Program-made: the position numbers and the translations under genes | Part shown: positions 39,238-50,274 of the stretch, in pieces | Numbering within the stretch: the first letter of the stretch is position 1 | Layout: every line of letters starts with the position of its first letter | Source of the DNA: Chamaecrista fasciculata | Taxonomy: Eukaryota; Streptophyta; Magnoliopsida; Fabales; Fabaceae | Direction: 5' to 3' | Assembly: GCA_003254925.1 (NCBI GenBank) | Contig: QANZ01012858.1 | Span: forward strand, 103,926 to 167,925 | Length of the DNA stretch: 64,000 nucleotides | The notes under the pieces: generated by a model | The model's database searches: none | Seen by the model: the letters and a program-made list of their open reading frames with translations, nothing else | What the model was told of the DNA's origin: nothing

Positions 39238-41357
39238 GGCAAAACACTATTTCGTGCCCCTAACGTTTGCATTGATTTTCAGTTATGCCCCTAACGTTTC
39301 ATTTTGTTCAGGCGTGCCCTCAATGTGAAACTAACGTTTCAATTATGCCCCCAATTTTGACTCAATGCCCATGTGACAATTTTTTTTACTTATGTGTCAT
39401 TTTTTTTTGTTTGACTTGAATACGTGGTATGATGACTGGATATTCCTATTTTTTTTTCCACCGTGGCATGATGACTGGATTTACATTTTTGAACATAAAA
39501 ATTGAGTAAACTAGCAAATCTGTCATTGGATTTACATTTTTCATCATCTTCATTCATTTTAGTCCCAAATCCTCAAAATAAAATTGTAAAGTGTCCCAAA
39601 ATTCTTCCAAACAATTCAAGTTAGTCCTTAAAAGTATTAAAAACCCTAAAACCTAAACTCTAAACCTTAAAACTATAAACCCTAAACCGTAAACTCTAAA
39701 ATTCTAAACCCTAAAAAATTTAATTTGAGCAATTAGGTCTCTCACTCATTCTTATCCCATTATTCTCAATTCCCCCTCTTTTCATCATCTTCATTCATTT
39801 TAGTCCCAAATCCTCAAAATAAAATTGTAAAGTGTCCCAAAACTCTTCCAAACATTCTAATTTAGTCCTTAAAAATATTAAAAACCCTAAACCCCAAAAC
39901 CCAAAACCCCAAAACTCCAAACCCCAAACTTCAAACCCCAAATCCCTAAACTCTAAAATTTTTTTTTTTCTTTAATCTTCATCTTCATCTTCTCTTCTCA
40001 TACTAAATTTTTTTGTTTCTAATCTTCATATTTTCAGATTAAAATTGTTGTTTCTAATTTTCATCTTCATCTTCATCATTATCATCATATTTCTTCGGGC
40101 CTTCTCGTTCTGCCATTTCGCATCTTCTCACTCTCATGCCGGCGACACCGACACCCGCCGTCGTCCATGTCGACGCCACCGCCCTCCACCGTCTCCTCCG
40201 CCATACATTCAATTTCCACCACTCGATTAATAAATCCATGTAGGTTAATCGAGTTCTCCCTCTTCCTTTTCGTCTTCTCCCTCACAAACAGCGTCTCCCA
40301 CGGCTTTTTTGACTTTCCCCTCTCAGCAACCGTCGTCGTTTCGCAGTTTTTAATCGGCTCGATGTCGCTGGCGTTCGGGGGTTTTTTCGATTTTCGTTAT
40401 TCGTGGGATTGAGCTTCTCGGCGTTCGAATTGAGCACTCCTCGCCTCACTTCATTGGCTTCTCCGCCGTTGGTGTGCTCGCTTTCTTGTTTGTGATGATA
40501 ACGATGAAGATGAAGATGGAAATTAAAAACAAAAATTTTAATCTCAAAATATGAAGATTAGAAACAAAATAATTTAGTATGAGAAGAGAAGATGAAGATG
40601 AAGATTAAAGAAAAAAATAAGTTTTAGAGTTTAGGGATTTGGGGTTTGAAGTTTGGGGTTTGGAGTTTTGGGGTTTGGAGTTTTGGGATTTTGGGTTTTG
40701 GGGTTTAGGGTTTTTAATATTTTTAATGACTAAATTAGAATGTTTGGAAGAGTTTTGGAACACTTTACAATTTTATTTTGAGGATTTGGGACTAAAATGA
40801 ATGTAGATGATGAAAAGAGAGGGAATTGAGAATAATGGGATAAGAATGGGTGAGGGACCTAATTGCTCAAATTAGATTTTTTAGGGTTCAGGGTTTTAGG
40901 ATTTAGAATTTTAGAGTTTATAGTTTTAAGGTTTAGAGTTTAGGTTTTAGGGTTTTTAATACTTTTAAGGACTAACTTGAAATGTTTGGAAGAGTTTTGG
41001 GACACTTTACAATTTTATCTTGAGGATTTGGGACTAAAATGAATGAAGATGATGAAAAATGTAAATCCTGGGACTGATTTGCTAGTTTACTCAATTTTTA
41101 TGTTCAAAAATGTAAATCCAGTCATCATGCCACGGTGGAAAAAAAAATAGGAATGTCCAGTCATCATGCCATGTATTCAAGTCAAACAAAAAAAATGACA
41201 CATAAGTAAAAAAAATTGCCACATGGGCATTGAGTCAAAATTGGGGGCATAATTGAAACGTTAGTTTCACATTGAGGGCACGCCTGAACAAAATGAAACG
41301 TTAGGGGCATAACTGAAAATCACTGCAAACGTTAGGGGCACGAAATGGTGTTTTGCC
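39238..41357. mobile_element. 2.1-kb MULE-like element with about 850-bp inverted arms and a GC-rich core
   Basis: The ends GGCAAAACACTATTTCGTGC and its complement (GCACGAAATGGTGTTTTGCC) mark arms at 39238-40088 and 40492-41357. The flanks TTCCTTTTT (39229-39237) and TTTCTTTTT (41358-41366) form a 9-bp duplication with one mismatch. Each arm contains two direct copies of a unit starting CATCATCTTCATTCATTTTA (or its complement), followed by degenerate CCCTAAA runs. The 403-bp core (40089-40491) is GC-rich with coding-like triplet composition and is probably a captured gene piece. Its longest plus frame (from ATG at 40167) has no domain I recognise. Confidence 0.9.
40089..40491 (+). other. GC-rich core of the 2.1-kb element, possible captured exon
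   Basis: This interval contrasts sharply with its AT-rich arms. The plus frame 40167-40412 (81 codons) starts MSTPPPSTVSSAIHS and includes hydrophobic stretches (LFLFVFSL; ATVVVSQFLIGSMSLAF). The neighbouring bases also look like proline/serine-rich N-terminal coding DNA. I do not recognise the source gene. The DNA could equally be a 5' leader plus first exon. Confidence 0.4.
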
Positions 41358-41453
41358 TTTCTTTTTCTTGGGTAAAATCTACTGTCTTGTTTAGAAATAA
41401 ATAAAGGCTTCAAGATTCTGGAAGATGTTCTACAATTGCGGTCACGCGTAATT

Positions 41454-42028
41454 CAACTACGAAAATTTAATTGGAGGAAACTTGCTATTTGGTCCCTTCT
41501 TTTTCACACTTTTAACTATTTGGTCCCTATATTTTTGAAATAGGCTATTTGGTCCCTGTCATGTCAACTATTTAGTCCCTCATTTATCATAATTGTCAAC
41601 TATTTAGTCCCTTATTTATTATAATTGTCAACTATCAGACGTTAAATGCTTACATGACACCGTTAAATGCCACTTTATCATCTTAATCACTTAAATCAAC
41701 CGAACTGGATCAACAAATACAATAAAATCGGCCTAAAATTGAGTCAGACCCAAATATTTGTATTAAACGTGAAGCTTCCATAAGGTATAAATTATTAAAT
41801 TATTCTCAAATCTCAAACCCTAGGTAGTTCTAAATAGTTAAATGTGACATTTAACGTGTTATATGTGCACTTAATGGTCAGGTTATCAGTGTTGGTAACG
41901 GAGATAGGTTACAGAGACTAACGAGTTGACATTTCTAATTTTTGAGGGACCAAATAGTCTATTTCAAAAATTCAGGAACCAAATAGTTAAAAATGTGAAA
42001 AAGAAGGGACCAAATAGTAGGTTTCCTC
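41454..42028. mobile_element. 575-bp MULE-like MITE at a promoter
   Basis: The left end GAGGAAACTTGCTATTTGG and the right end (complement of CCAAATAGTAGGTTTCCTC) are inverted. Several CTATTTGGTCCC / GGGACCAAATAG units repeat in both arms. The flanks ATTTAATTG (41445-41453) and ATTTAACTG (42029-42037) form a 9-bp duplication with one mismatch. The right end lies about 70 bp upstream of the TATA box of the gene at 42191. Confidence 0.88.
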
Positions 42029-42100
42029 ATTTAACTGTTTTTTTCTGGGCTTCATTCCATCCAAAACAACCGTTACATATTACATCTATATCTATATCTA

Positions 42101-42108
42101 TATAAATA
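42101..42108 (+). promoter_or_regulatory. TATA box of the 42191 gene
   Basis: TATAAATA lies 90 bp upstream of the start codon, after ACATCTATATCTATATCTA. The leader that follows is C/T-rich with CACTCTCACTCC, as is usual for plant leaders. Confidence 0.7.
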
Positions 42109-42190
42109 CTAAAAAATCAGCTTCCTCCATACTCGTTGCTCATATCACTCTCACTCCAAAATAATCTCCCACAAAAATTTCTCCAAGAAA

Positions 42191-43927
42191 ATGGAATTTC
42201 AAGAAGCCATCGTCGTCGCAGATGATCAACCCCAAGATCATTCCCCTGAGCCAACACATCAATTCTCCATGCTGCGTCTTAGCAGCACCGACCCCTCACC
42301 GTCCTCCTCCGCCGCCGCCGCCGCCGTATGCGACCATCTCCTCCTCCACTCTCCCTGCACCGCCTGCGGTTGCCAAGGCTTCAATTCCATGAAAAAAAGA
42401 TCCCCTGAAACCGACCTCCAATCCTCACGCGCCAAGAAACCTTCTTGCGAACCAGACGCGTGCGATCTCACGCGCCGAGCCGATTACAAGGCCGTCTCCC
42501 TCCCTTTAACCCTAGAAAACCTCGCCGCAATTCACAACACCAAATCCGCCCCCCCAATTCTTCGCCGCTGCATTTCCGATCCCTACACTCCGCCGTCGTC
42601 CGCCACCGCCGTCACTTCGCCGGAGAATGTCACTCCGTCGTCGGCGACGGCGTCGCGCTTGCCTCCTCGTCCTCCGAGCCTGAAACGCTGCGTTTCCGAT
42701 CCTGTTCGTTCTCCTTCCAAGACAATCTCTCATGTTTTGAATTTGGGAGAAACAGGAAATAATAATAATATGGAAGCGGATTTTAGCAAGGACGAGACCG
42801 CGAAATCATCAATGGTAAGGAATGAATGAATGAATTAATTAATGCTTCTTCGGTCTGAATTTAATTTGAATTTGATCGATGAATTTAGAATTGGAGTTTG
42901 AATTAATAATTTACAGAGGCTCAAGAGGATGAAGGATTGCTTCAAAGAAATGAGGCAATGGTGCGATGAAGTGATGCAGGAAGATGAGCAGCTTCAACAG
43001 ACAGAAGATGCCGATAATGAAGGCGACAAACTCGTCTCTAACCTCGCTAATGTATGCGTTTGCTTCTCACTTCTTCCACTAAAAAATGCATGCACTTCTT
43101 TTTCTATTCTTTTAATCCTGAAAACTTAGTTTTGGTCATTAAATTTGTCCCACAACTACGATTTAGTCCCCTGTATATTAGAAATACATTTCTTATCCTT
43201 AATCTTTTCTTGAGAATGCATTTTCTATTCTTTTAATTGAGAATAATTATTTTTGGTATTTAAATTTATCCCAAAACTAAAACTTAAGGTCAAAGTGCAC
43301 TTTTGGTCTCATACTTTTAGGTCAATTTGCAGAATTGGTTCCATATATTTTGGTCAAATTGTAGAATTGGTGTCATATATTTGCAAAATATTCCACATTG
43401 TCGAATTAACAGTGAGACTTTTTGTAAAGATATAAGACTAAATCTGCAAAAAAAAAAAAAAAAGATATGAGACCATATGAGACCAATTCTGCACTTGATA
43501 AAAAGATATGAGACCAAAAGTGCAACAAAATAAGTTATGGGACCAAATTGAGACTTGAGCAAAAGATATGAGACCAAAAGTATACTTTGGCCAAAATTAA
43601 ATCATTGAATATATCACTAGTTTTTTTTATAAACTGTTTAAGAAAAATCAAGGATTAAAAAATATATTTCTATCTAGGGATTAAATATAACAGTTTTTGG
43701 ATATAAGGACGAAAAAGTAAGTTTACTGTTTTTAATTAGTATGAGTTGATTAGGGTTTAATGGAAATGTTAATAATACAGGAGGAGGGCATAGTGTGTGG
43801 AAGTGGAGAAGAAGTTGTGAGTGTAGAATGGGTTGAGAAGAGCCTCAGCATCAACTTCAAATGTCCATGTGGTGAAGGCTATCAAATTCTTCTCTCAGGC
43901 AACAAATGCTACTACAAGCTGATTTAA
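42191..43927 (+). CDS. Conserved plant protein of unknown function, 3 exons
   Basis: Exons 42191-42814, 42917-43051 and 43781-43927 join in frame to 301 residues plus TAA; all junctions are GT-AG. I do not recognise a named family. The long N-terminal exon is S/P/A-rich and probably disordered. It carries a C-T-A-C-G-C cluster (about residue 56) and two copies of a short motif, PPILRRCISDP and PPSLKRCVSDP, about 45 residues apart. Exon 2 encodes a charged helix, RLKRMKDCFKEMRQWCDEVM, followed by an acidic segment. Exon 3 ends with a conserved-looking cysteine-rich tail, SINFKCPCGEGYQILLSGN then KCYYKLI. The ATG at 42191 follows a TATA box and leader closely. Intron 2 contains a MITE. The 3' end is duplicated without exon 3 at 34880. 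Function is unknown; the paired R-x-S-D-P motifs suggest phosphorylation or docking sites (inference). Confidence 0.85.
43289..43597. mobile_element. MULE-like MITE in intron 2 of the 42191 gene
   Basis: The left end GGTCAAAGTGCACTTTTGG and the right end (complement of CCAAAAGTATACTTTGGCC) are inverted. Repeated TTGGTC / ATATCTTTT units occur between. The flanks AAAACTTAA and AAAATTAAA are a weak 9-bp duplication (two mismatches), so the insertion is older than most others in the window. It lies wholly within the intron and leaves the splice sites intact. Confidence 0.75.
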
Positions 43928-45369
43928 TTAGCCTATACAACACATGCCACTCATCTTGTGAAAATTGCATTTTGTTTTAGTTTATATGCTTCTGATTCGG
44001 TTGTAAAAAGGGAGGATTTAGATGTAAAATTTGTGGATAAGAAGTAGAAGAAACTCTAAATGATATGGCTTTCAAGAGCCTGTAAAGCAAATGAGGGTGA
44101 TAGAAATAACATGAGACTCGAGTGTATGCACTTGTGCACTAGTTTGATATATATATTTGGTTAGTATCTCGTGCTTAATAATATCTTTGAACAATGAATA
44201 AATAAATACCAAGTTTTTGTTTTTTTAGTACAAGGCTAAAACAGAACTAAAAAGTGAAGCTTGTTCCACTTTAAGTCGCATTTCTCCAAATTGACAAACT
44301 TTTCCATCTTCCAAAATTTGTTGTCAAACTGATAGTACACAGGCAGCCTCTATTCTTGTAATGGTAAAAGAAAGTACAGTGATGGTTGTAAAAAAATCAG
44401 AAGATTGTCAAACTTTTGGGGCAGAGAACTAATCTGTGGCACTGTGAAGTGATTGAAATTGTAGGCCTTGAGAAAAGGATTGCAACTGATTTTTGACTAT
44501 TGTGGATGACTTGGTCTGGAAGGATTGTGAGTTTGTAACATGATGATGAAAAATCTGATTTCGAGCAATGCCATATATTGTAGATTATTATTATGACAAG
44601 CATGCATTGAGAATAGAGAGTTGAAACAATACTTTCAAAAAATTGCATGGAAGTTTACACTATGGAAGAAAAAGCTTCTTGCTAAGATGATCCTTGCCCT
44701 GAGGAATTGAAAATGGAAAATGCATGATTCTGAGTTGATCTTCAATGGAGAAATTACTGTTGAGAATTTGAAAATTCCACCTGAGAATTACTATCAATTA
44801 AACTACTGACATTATTGGAGGGAGCTTCAACTCCATTTTTAAGTAGGATTCCACCAAAAAGATGAAGGTAAGTGAATGCTGGATCCAGAATGAACTTGCT
44901 ACCAGAGATAATTTAAATTTCTGATAAGGGAAAGTTTTGAGTGGTTGATTTTGGAAGTGCTTCATTGTTGCCCTTAAAGATTGCTGATTCTAAGTGATCC
45001 TCCAAAACTGTTTTGTAAGCAAAGTTTTTTCTTTTAACTTCACTAAACACCAACAACAAAAAGAAAAATCTTAAACATAAATATGAGATATTGCTTTGGA
45101 GTTTGGAGTATCTAATTAAGTAATTATCTACATTCTATATATATGTAAGTATGCGTAATATCCAAGTCTAATAAATATTTATATCAAATAAAGTCTCTTG
45201 TACAGAGAAAATAGCAGATAAATACGTCAACCTGCAGAAGTCGAGATCAAAATAGAAGAAAATCTCTGGGAATGAAAAAGGTCAAACGATGGCATTATCA
45301 AGAAATTATAGGGAATTGCTGAAAAAAAAATGAGATGCGAGTTCATGAGTAGAAAGAGATTGGTGGTGG
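43640..45369 (+). repeat. Parent copy of the duplicated segment (intron 2 to downstream flank)
   Basis: This is the counterpart of 34880-36950. It includes exon 3 of the 42191 gene and about 1.4 kb of downstream sequence. It carries the empty target site (44584-44593) of the palindromic element and ends abruptly at GGTGGTGGGA (about 45369), where unrelated repeat sequence begins. Confidence 0.88.
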
Positions 45370-47430
45370 GAGGAAGGGCGTGTCAGCCGTACCTTTTCCA
45401 CATTTTTTTATTTTTTCACTTTGCAACAGTTTAAATTTGTTGCAAACTTTATTTTTTTTTGGTTGTAATTGTTCTTTGCGGTACAAACCGCTGCATGTTC
45501 TATTTTTTTAATTAAAACATATAATAAATTGTTTACTTAAAAGAAAATTTAAAGTATTATTAATTAAAAAAATATATCTTTTAAAAAACATAAAACCTAA
45601 AAACTTAATTATCATATTTTACATAATTATTATAGCAAAGTATTTTTAATTTTCTAATGCTAAAAAAAATAATTTTTCACTTATTATTAATGTAATAGAT
45701 GTATTAATTTTTATNTTATAGATAATTTTATATTTTAGAAAACAAATTATTGGATAAATTTATAGAAGTCCATTTATAAAATTTTAATAGAATATCAAAA
45801 ATATTTAATTTTGTGTTTTAGTAAAAAAAATTTAGTGGAGAAAATTATAAAAGTCAAATACCAACAAATGTTTGGTATAGTGTTTTGGCGAGCTACACCC
45901 TAAAGAGAGGACCCAGGTTCGATCCCTAGAATTTATATTGATGGGAGGGTTCTGACCATTAGGTCTCTGAGGCCCGAATGAGATTAATTTTTGTGTAGAC
46001 CACTAGACCGTTACACGGATAGGCATGAGATACTATGACTTAACAAAATAAAAATTATAAAAAAAATTAGAATTTTTTATTGAATAAACTTATCATTAAG
46101 TACTTAATTTTATATTTTAAATAATAAAATTTAATTAATATACTCATTCATTGTACAAATATAAAATCGTGCTGGGGTAGTACGATTTCAGCCTATCTCA
46201 GTCAAACTGAAATTGTGCTCCCTAGACACGATTTCAGTGTCAGATTTAAAAAAAAATATTATTTCTCTTAGCTGGTGCCACGTGGCACCATGTGATTGGC
46301 TGAGAGAGATTAAAATCGTGTGTGTCAAATGCGTAACCCANAAATATGATAATTAAGTTTTTAGGTTTTATGTTTTTTAAAAAATATCTTTTTTAATTAG
46401 TAATACTTTAAATTTTCTTTTAAGTACATAATTTTATTATATGTTTTAATTAAAAAAAACCAAAGTGCGAATTTGGTCGTGTAACTTTGCACCAGTTCCC
46501 AAATGAGTTCTATAACTTTTTTGTCTCGAATTTGATCTTTTATCTTTGCTTTAGGTCCCAAATCAGTCCTATATCTTTTATTGTCTCAATTTTGGTCCCA
46601 TATGTTTTGAAAACCTCACACCGTTAGTCCTCCGTGTATTTTAAATTACAGTTTAGTCCTGAAAACGTCAAGTTCCTTTCACTTTAGTCCCTGACTATCA
46701 AAATGAAAGTGAAAGAGCATCTCTGAAGATTCTCAAACTTTATATCTTGGTCCCTAATCCATGAATTCTTCATGAAATGGAATAGAAATGCAAAAACAAC
46801 ACAAATTAAAGAAAATGACAGAGGGACCAAAACTGAAATGCAAAAAATGTAAAACCTACCGGAATATGCCCCAAACTCGCTGAAAAACGTACGAAAATCG
46901 CCAAGAAAATCAAGAACTCATCCAAAACCCCCAATTCTCACTGAAATCTCACTCAAATAATCGCCCTCAAATGCTTTAAAAAAGAATTTTTGAAAATCTA
47001 AACTTTTGAGGAGGGAGGTGATAGAAGAAATGTAAGGAATTTCAGAACTTCTGTCTTAGAATCACCAAATAACAAAATACAAAAAAAAAAAGTTTGCAAC
47101 ACTTTTAAATTGTTGCAAAGTGAAAAAATTAAAAGAAAATAAAAAAGTGTGGAAAAGGTACGGCAGCACTTACCTGAAATCGTACTAAGTAGCACGATTT
47201 TAGGATATCTCAGTCAGTTTAAAATTGTGCTATCTAGATACAATTTCAGTGTCAAATTTTCAAAAAACAAATTATTTATCTTAACTGGTGCCACGTGACA
47301 CCATGTGATTAGCTGAGAAAGATCAAAATCGTGTGTGTGATATGTGTAACCCATTTGAGAAAATAAGAAAATTTGTTGAGTATTGAAATACATAATATAT
47401 TTTAGTATATTATTAATATAAAAAAAACCC
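45370..47430. mobile_element. Nested block of the G-box-palindrome repeat family and other elements
   Basis: The block opens GGGCGTGTCAGCCGTACC then TTTTCCACATTTTTTTA, which is the complement of sequence at 47085-47165 (GTGGAAAAGGTACGGC). The block therefore has inverted outer parts. Inside are an inverted copy of 29954-30130-type sequence (45570-45715), single n bases at 45715 and 46341, a SINE-like unit, and a copy with GGTGCCACGTGGCACC at 46274-46289. A one-ended TTGGTCC-type MULE fragment (46455-46700) follows. A third copy, with a mutated palindrome (47287-47302), comes last. CTGAAATCGT/ACGATTTCAG motifs recur in both orientations. No intact coding region is present. Confidence 0.6.
45866..46050 (+). 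mobile_element. tRNA-derived SINE-like unit, intact B-box
   Basis: The unit begins ACCAACAAATGTTTGGTATA and has an A-box-like TGGTATAGTGTTTTGGCG. About 32 bp further on, the sequence CCAGGTTCGATCCCTAG is an exact polymerase III B-box (GGTTCGATCC). A tail of TATGACTTAACAAAATAAAA ends it. The 5' part matches the unit at 28493; the longer 3' part (ATTAGGTCTCTGAGGCC and onward) is missing there. Confidence 0.6.
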
Positions 47431-49897
47431 CGAATTATTTATCAAAGTTTGTATTAAAGAATCAATAATTTAGAAACAATATATATAATGTCCTCAAACA
47501 TGAAATACAAGTACATATTGATTTGACTATGTAAAAATTAAGGAAGCTGATGTATAGATTATTATAAAATGTAATGGATTTTTGAGGTAAAGAGCATGGT
47601 TTCATAGAACAACTGGGCTCTATCACCGCAAATCACCCTGGGTGTGGTGATTTCATGGTTTTTTATTGCTTTTATATTTTTTATTTAGTTAAAATAGGTG
47701 AGAGAAAGACACATCAAATAATTTGTTCCGGCTACTGAGAACTTTATAGTTTATAGCACGGATTTTACTATGAAAAGCCCATAAGCCTAAACAAATAAAC
47801 AATCCATTTTTTTCTCTATCTCTCTCTTCTTTCTTATCTTTTCTTTTCATTTTTATTTTAATTTTAATGAATTATATTGGAATTTGTGGCAAAATCAAAG
47901 TAAAAAAGTGATTTACTCTTGCTACCGACCTTTATAGCACCGCTCAAATGTAATTGGCTGGACGTTTAAGGTAGTTGTTTCATTGGTCAAAGTTGTACGC
48001 TAGTAGAAGTGAAACGTCAATATCTTTCGCCGCAAAATTTATATACAATTCTTTATATTTTTGTTACAAGATTTTTTAATAAATATTTAACATGTGATAA
48101 AAATTATATTTATGATCAATTATGATAGAAAAAAATATTAGACATATAATTTTACATGATCAATAGTAAAAGAAAGAAAATGTCAACAAAACTTATAATT
48201 GAAGTAACCTTATAATATAAAAAATTTTACCTAAATTTTTTTCTTTCCAATATTCTCACATACAATGAACTTATTTTGTGACTGTGAGTGAATTCCAGCG
48301 CAATAAACGCAGGAACTTGCGTTGAGCCACGAAAGCCATTGATGAAGATTGCTCTAATAATTGGACTCGGTTGAGAGAGTCTTCACCACGAGTTTCACCA
48401 AAAATCCTAGAACAAAATTAGTAGACATAGCTTTTCTTAAAGGTCTTCCAACCATGCATCAAGTTAGAATTATTTAACGAGATGGAGAGAATAAAGATTG
48501 AAAGTTTTAATATCTATTTCTAAATTTTGATTTCTATATATATTGGCTAAAAATTTATTTTGATCTGTGGCGTTTACTTTAAATTCCATTTATCCTAAAT
48601 TTTGTTTGGGTTCTTAATTTTTTTTTGTTTTGGTCCTCAACGTTTTTAAAAGTTTTTATAATTGGATCTCTCTCGTTTCAAACTCGAACGTAATGAAATC
48701 TAAGTTGTGAGTTAAATTTAATGAATTCTTTCTTTTTACAATTGGAGTCATCATCAGCAAAGGAGGTCCAATCAAGTTTGAATGCAACAAAATCGGAGCT
48801 ACAAATTATTATTAACAATTTTTTTCTTTGTCTAATTGGGACAATTGACAAACAAAATCAAATAGTACTCTCAAAGTGAGTTTAGTCAAAACATCAATAT
48901 TAATTTTTAGAATACTATTTGACCTCATTTATTAATGATTTCAACTGAAAAAAAAAAGATTCTTCGAAAATTAACACAGTTTTAGATTTGTCATATTCAA
49001 ATTTAAAACGAATGAGATATGACAAACTTGAACTGAGTTACTTGTTTTCGGAATTCGATTTGACATGATTTGTTAATAACCTCAAAGTATGGACTCGTCG
49101 AAAAAAATTCGTAGTTATAGATTTATTGCATTTGAACTTAAATTTATAAAAGACATGTCTACATTAAGTAATTTTTAAATAAATGTGAACCAAATTAAAG
49201 ATAAAGGGCCGATGTCAATTCCATTCCATATATAAGGGACCAATTTAAAATTTTGGCCTTAAATAAATTGATTTGATTCTAACAATACGGCACCAAAACA
49301 AAATAAGGGATGGATGCAGAAAGATGAAAATAGTGAAGAGAGCATAATTATATATCACTGTAATTTTGTATTACAATTTACAAGTCCACGATTGAAAACA
49401 AGTTAAAATTCATTTGAAACACGTGCAACAAATTTCATTGTTTTGTGATATGTAACAGTTTGAATTTTTTCAGGCAAAAAAAAAAAACAGTTTGAATTTA
49501 AACATTATTAAAATGACAAACAATAAATTAAACTTTTCGTAAAGCATACAATTATCATGTCTATGTCCGTACAAGTACAACGTGTAGAGAGAGGGGAATT
49601 TATCAAATTTCAATTGCTTGTCTTCATTAATAGTTCATGCTTATTATGCGTACAAAATTTACATATCGTTATCACATTTTAACCTATGTATTTTTAATTC
49701 TCATTTTATTTAAATGGCATAAGAATTCAAACAAAAGTAGACTAAATTAAAGAAAGTGCAAAGATAATGTGATTTGTGTAATGAGATGAGAAATTGAGAA
49801 GTGCCAAAGCTAAAAAGGGTACAGCTCCATCTAGCTGTATTCACAAGAAGGCCGTGAACTCACTGAAAGTATGAGCTCTAGTAGTTAGGTAGTAATT
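47431..49897. other. AT-rich intergenic, no gene seen
   Basis: No supported coding frame. The 48600-49260 part resembles the sequence at about 37290-37860 (TTTTGGTCCTCAA-like and CAAATCAAG-like phrases) and is probably an old dispersed repeat. The 47600-47960 part contains a TGGTGATTTCATGG-type tract I could not classify. Confidence 0.5.
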
Positions 49898-50269
49898 TGT
49901 TGGGCGGAAGCTCAACCCACACAAGAAATAAAGGAAGAAGAAACGGAGAAACGAACACAAATCTTTAACGTGGTTCGGTGCCTCAAGACCTACTCCACGG
50001 CCCCCTCTGGGACAAACTTCACTATTTGTAATTTTTGCACGGACAAAATTACAAACCCTCCTCAATACAATTTTTGACGGGAGAAAATTGTAAACCCTCT
50101 CTCAAAAATGACTCACAACTACCCAAATCCCAATACACTTATTAGGATTTCTATGTAAGTTGTGGTACCTCTTAAGGTGAAAAACCCTCTCTATTTATAG
50201 CTTCCTCACCCACTCAACTTTTCTAACTTGACCAATGTGGGACTTTGAAAAAACAAAAGAACCCCAACA
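49898..50269 (-). mobile_element. Solo LTR (372 bp) with perfect 5-bp target duplication
   Basis: The ends are TGTTGGG and CCCAACA, the TG...CA structure of a retrotransposon LTR. TAATT flanks it on both sides (49893-49897 and 50270-50274). On the minus strand a CTATAAATAGAGAGGG sequence (about 50193-50208) supplies a TATA box, and GTCCCACATTGG lies near the LTR start. No second LTR or internal domain is nearby, so the rest was lost by recombination between LTRs. The class is not certain; the AACGTGGTTCGGTGCC phrase is of a kind I recall in plant Copia-like LTRs. Confidence 0.9.
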
Positions 50270-50274
50270 TAATT

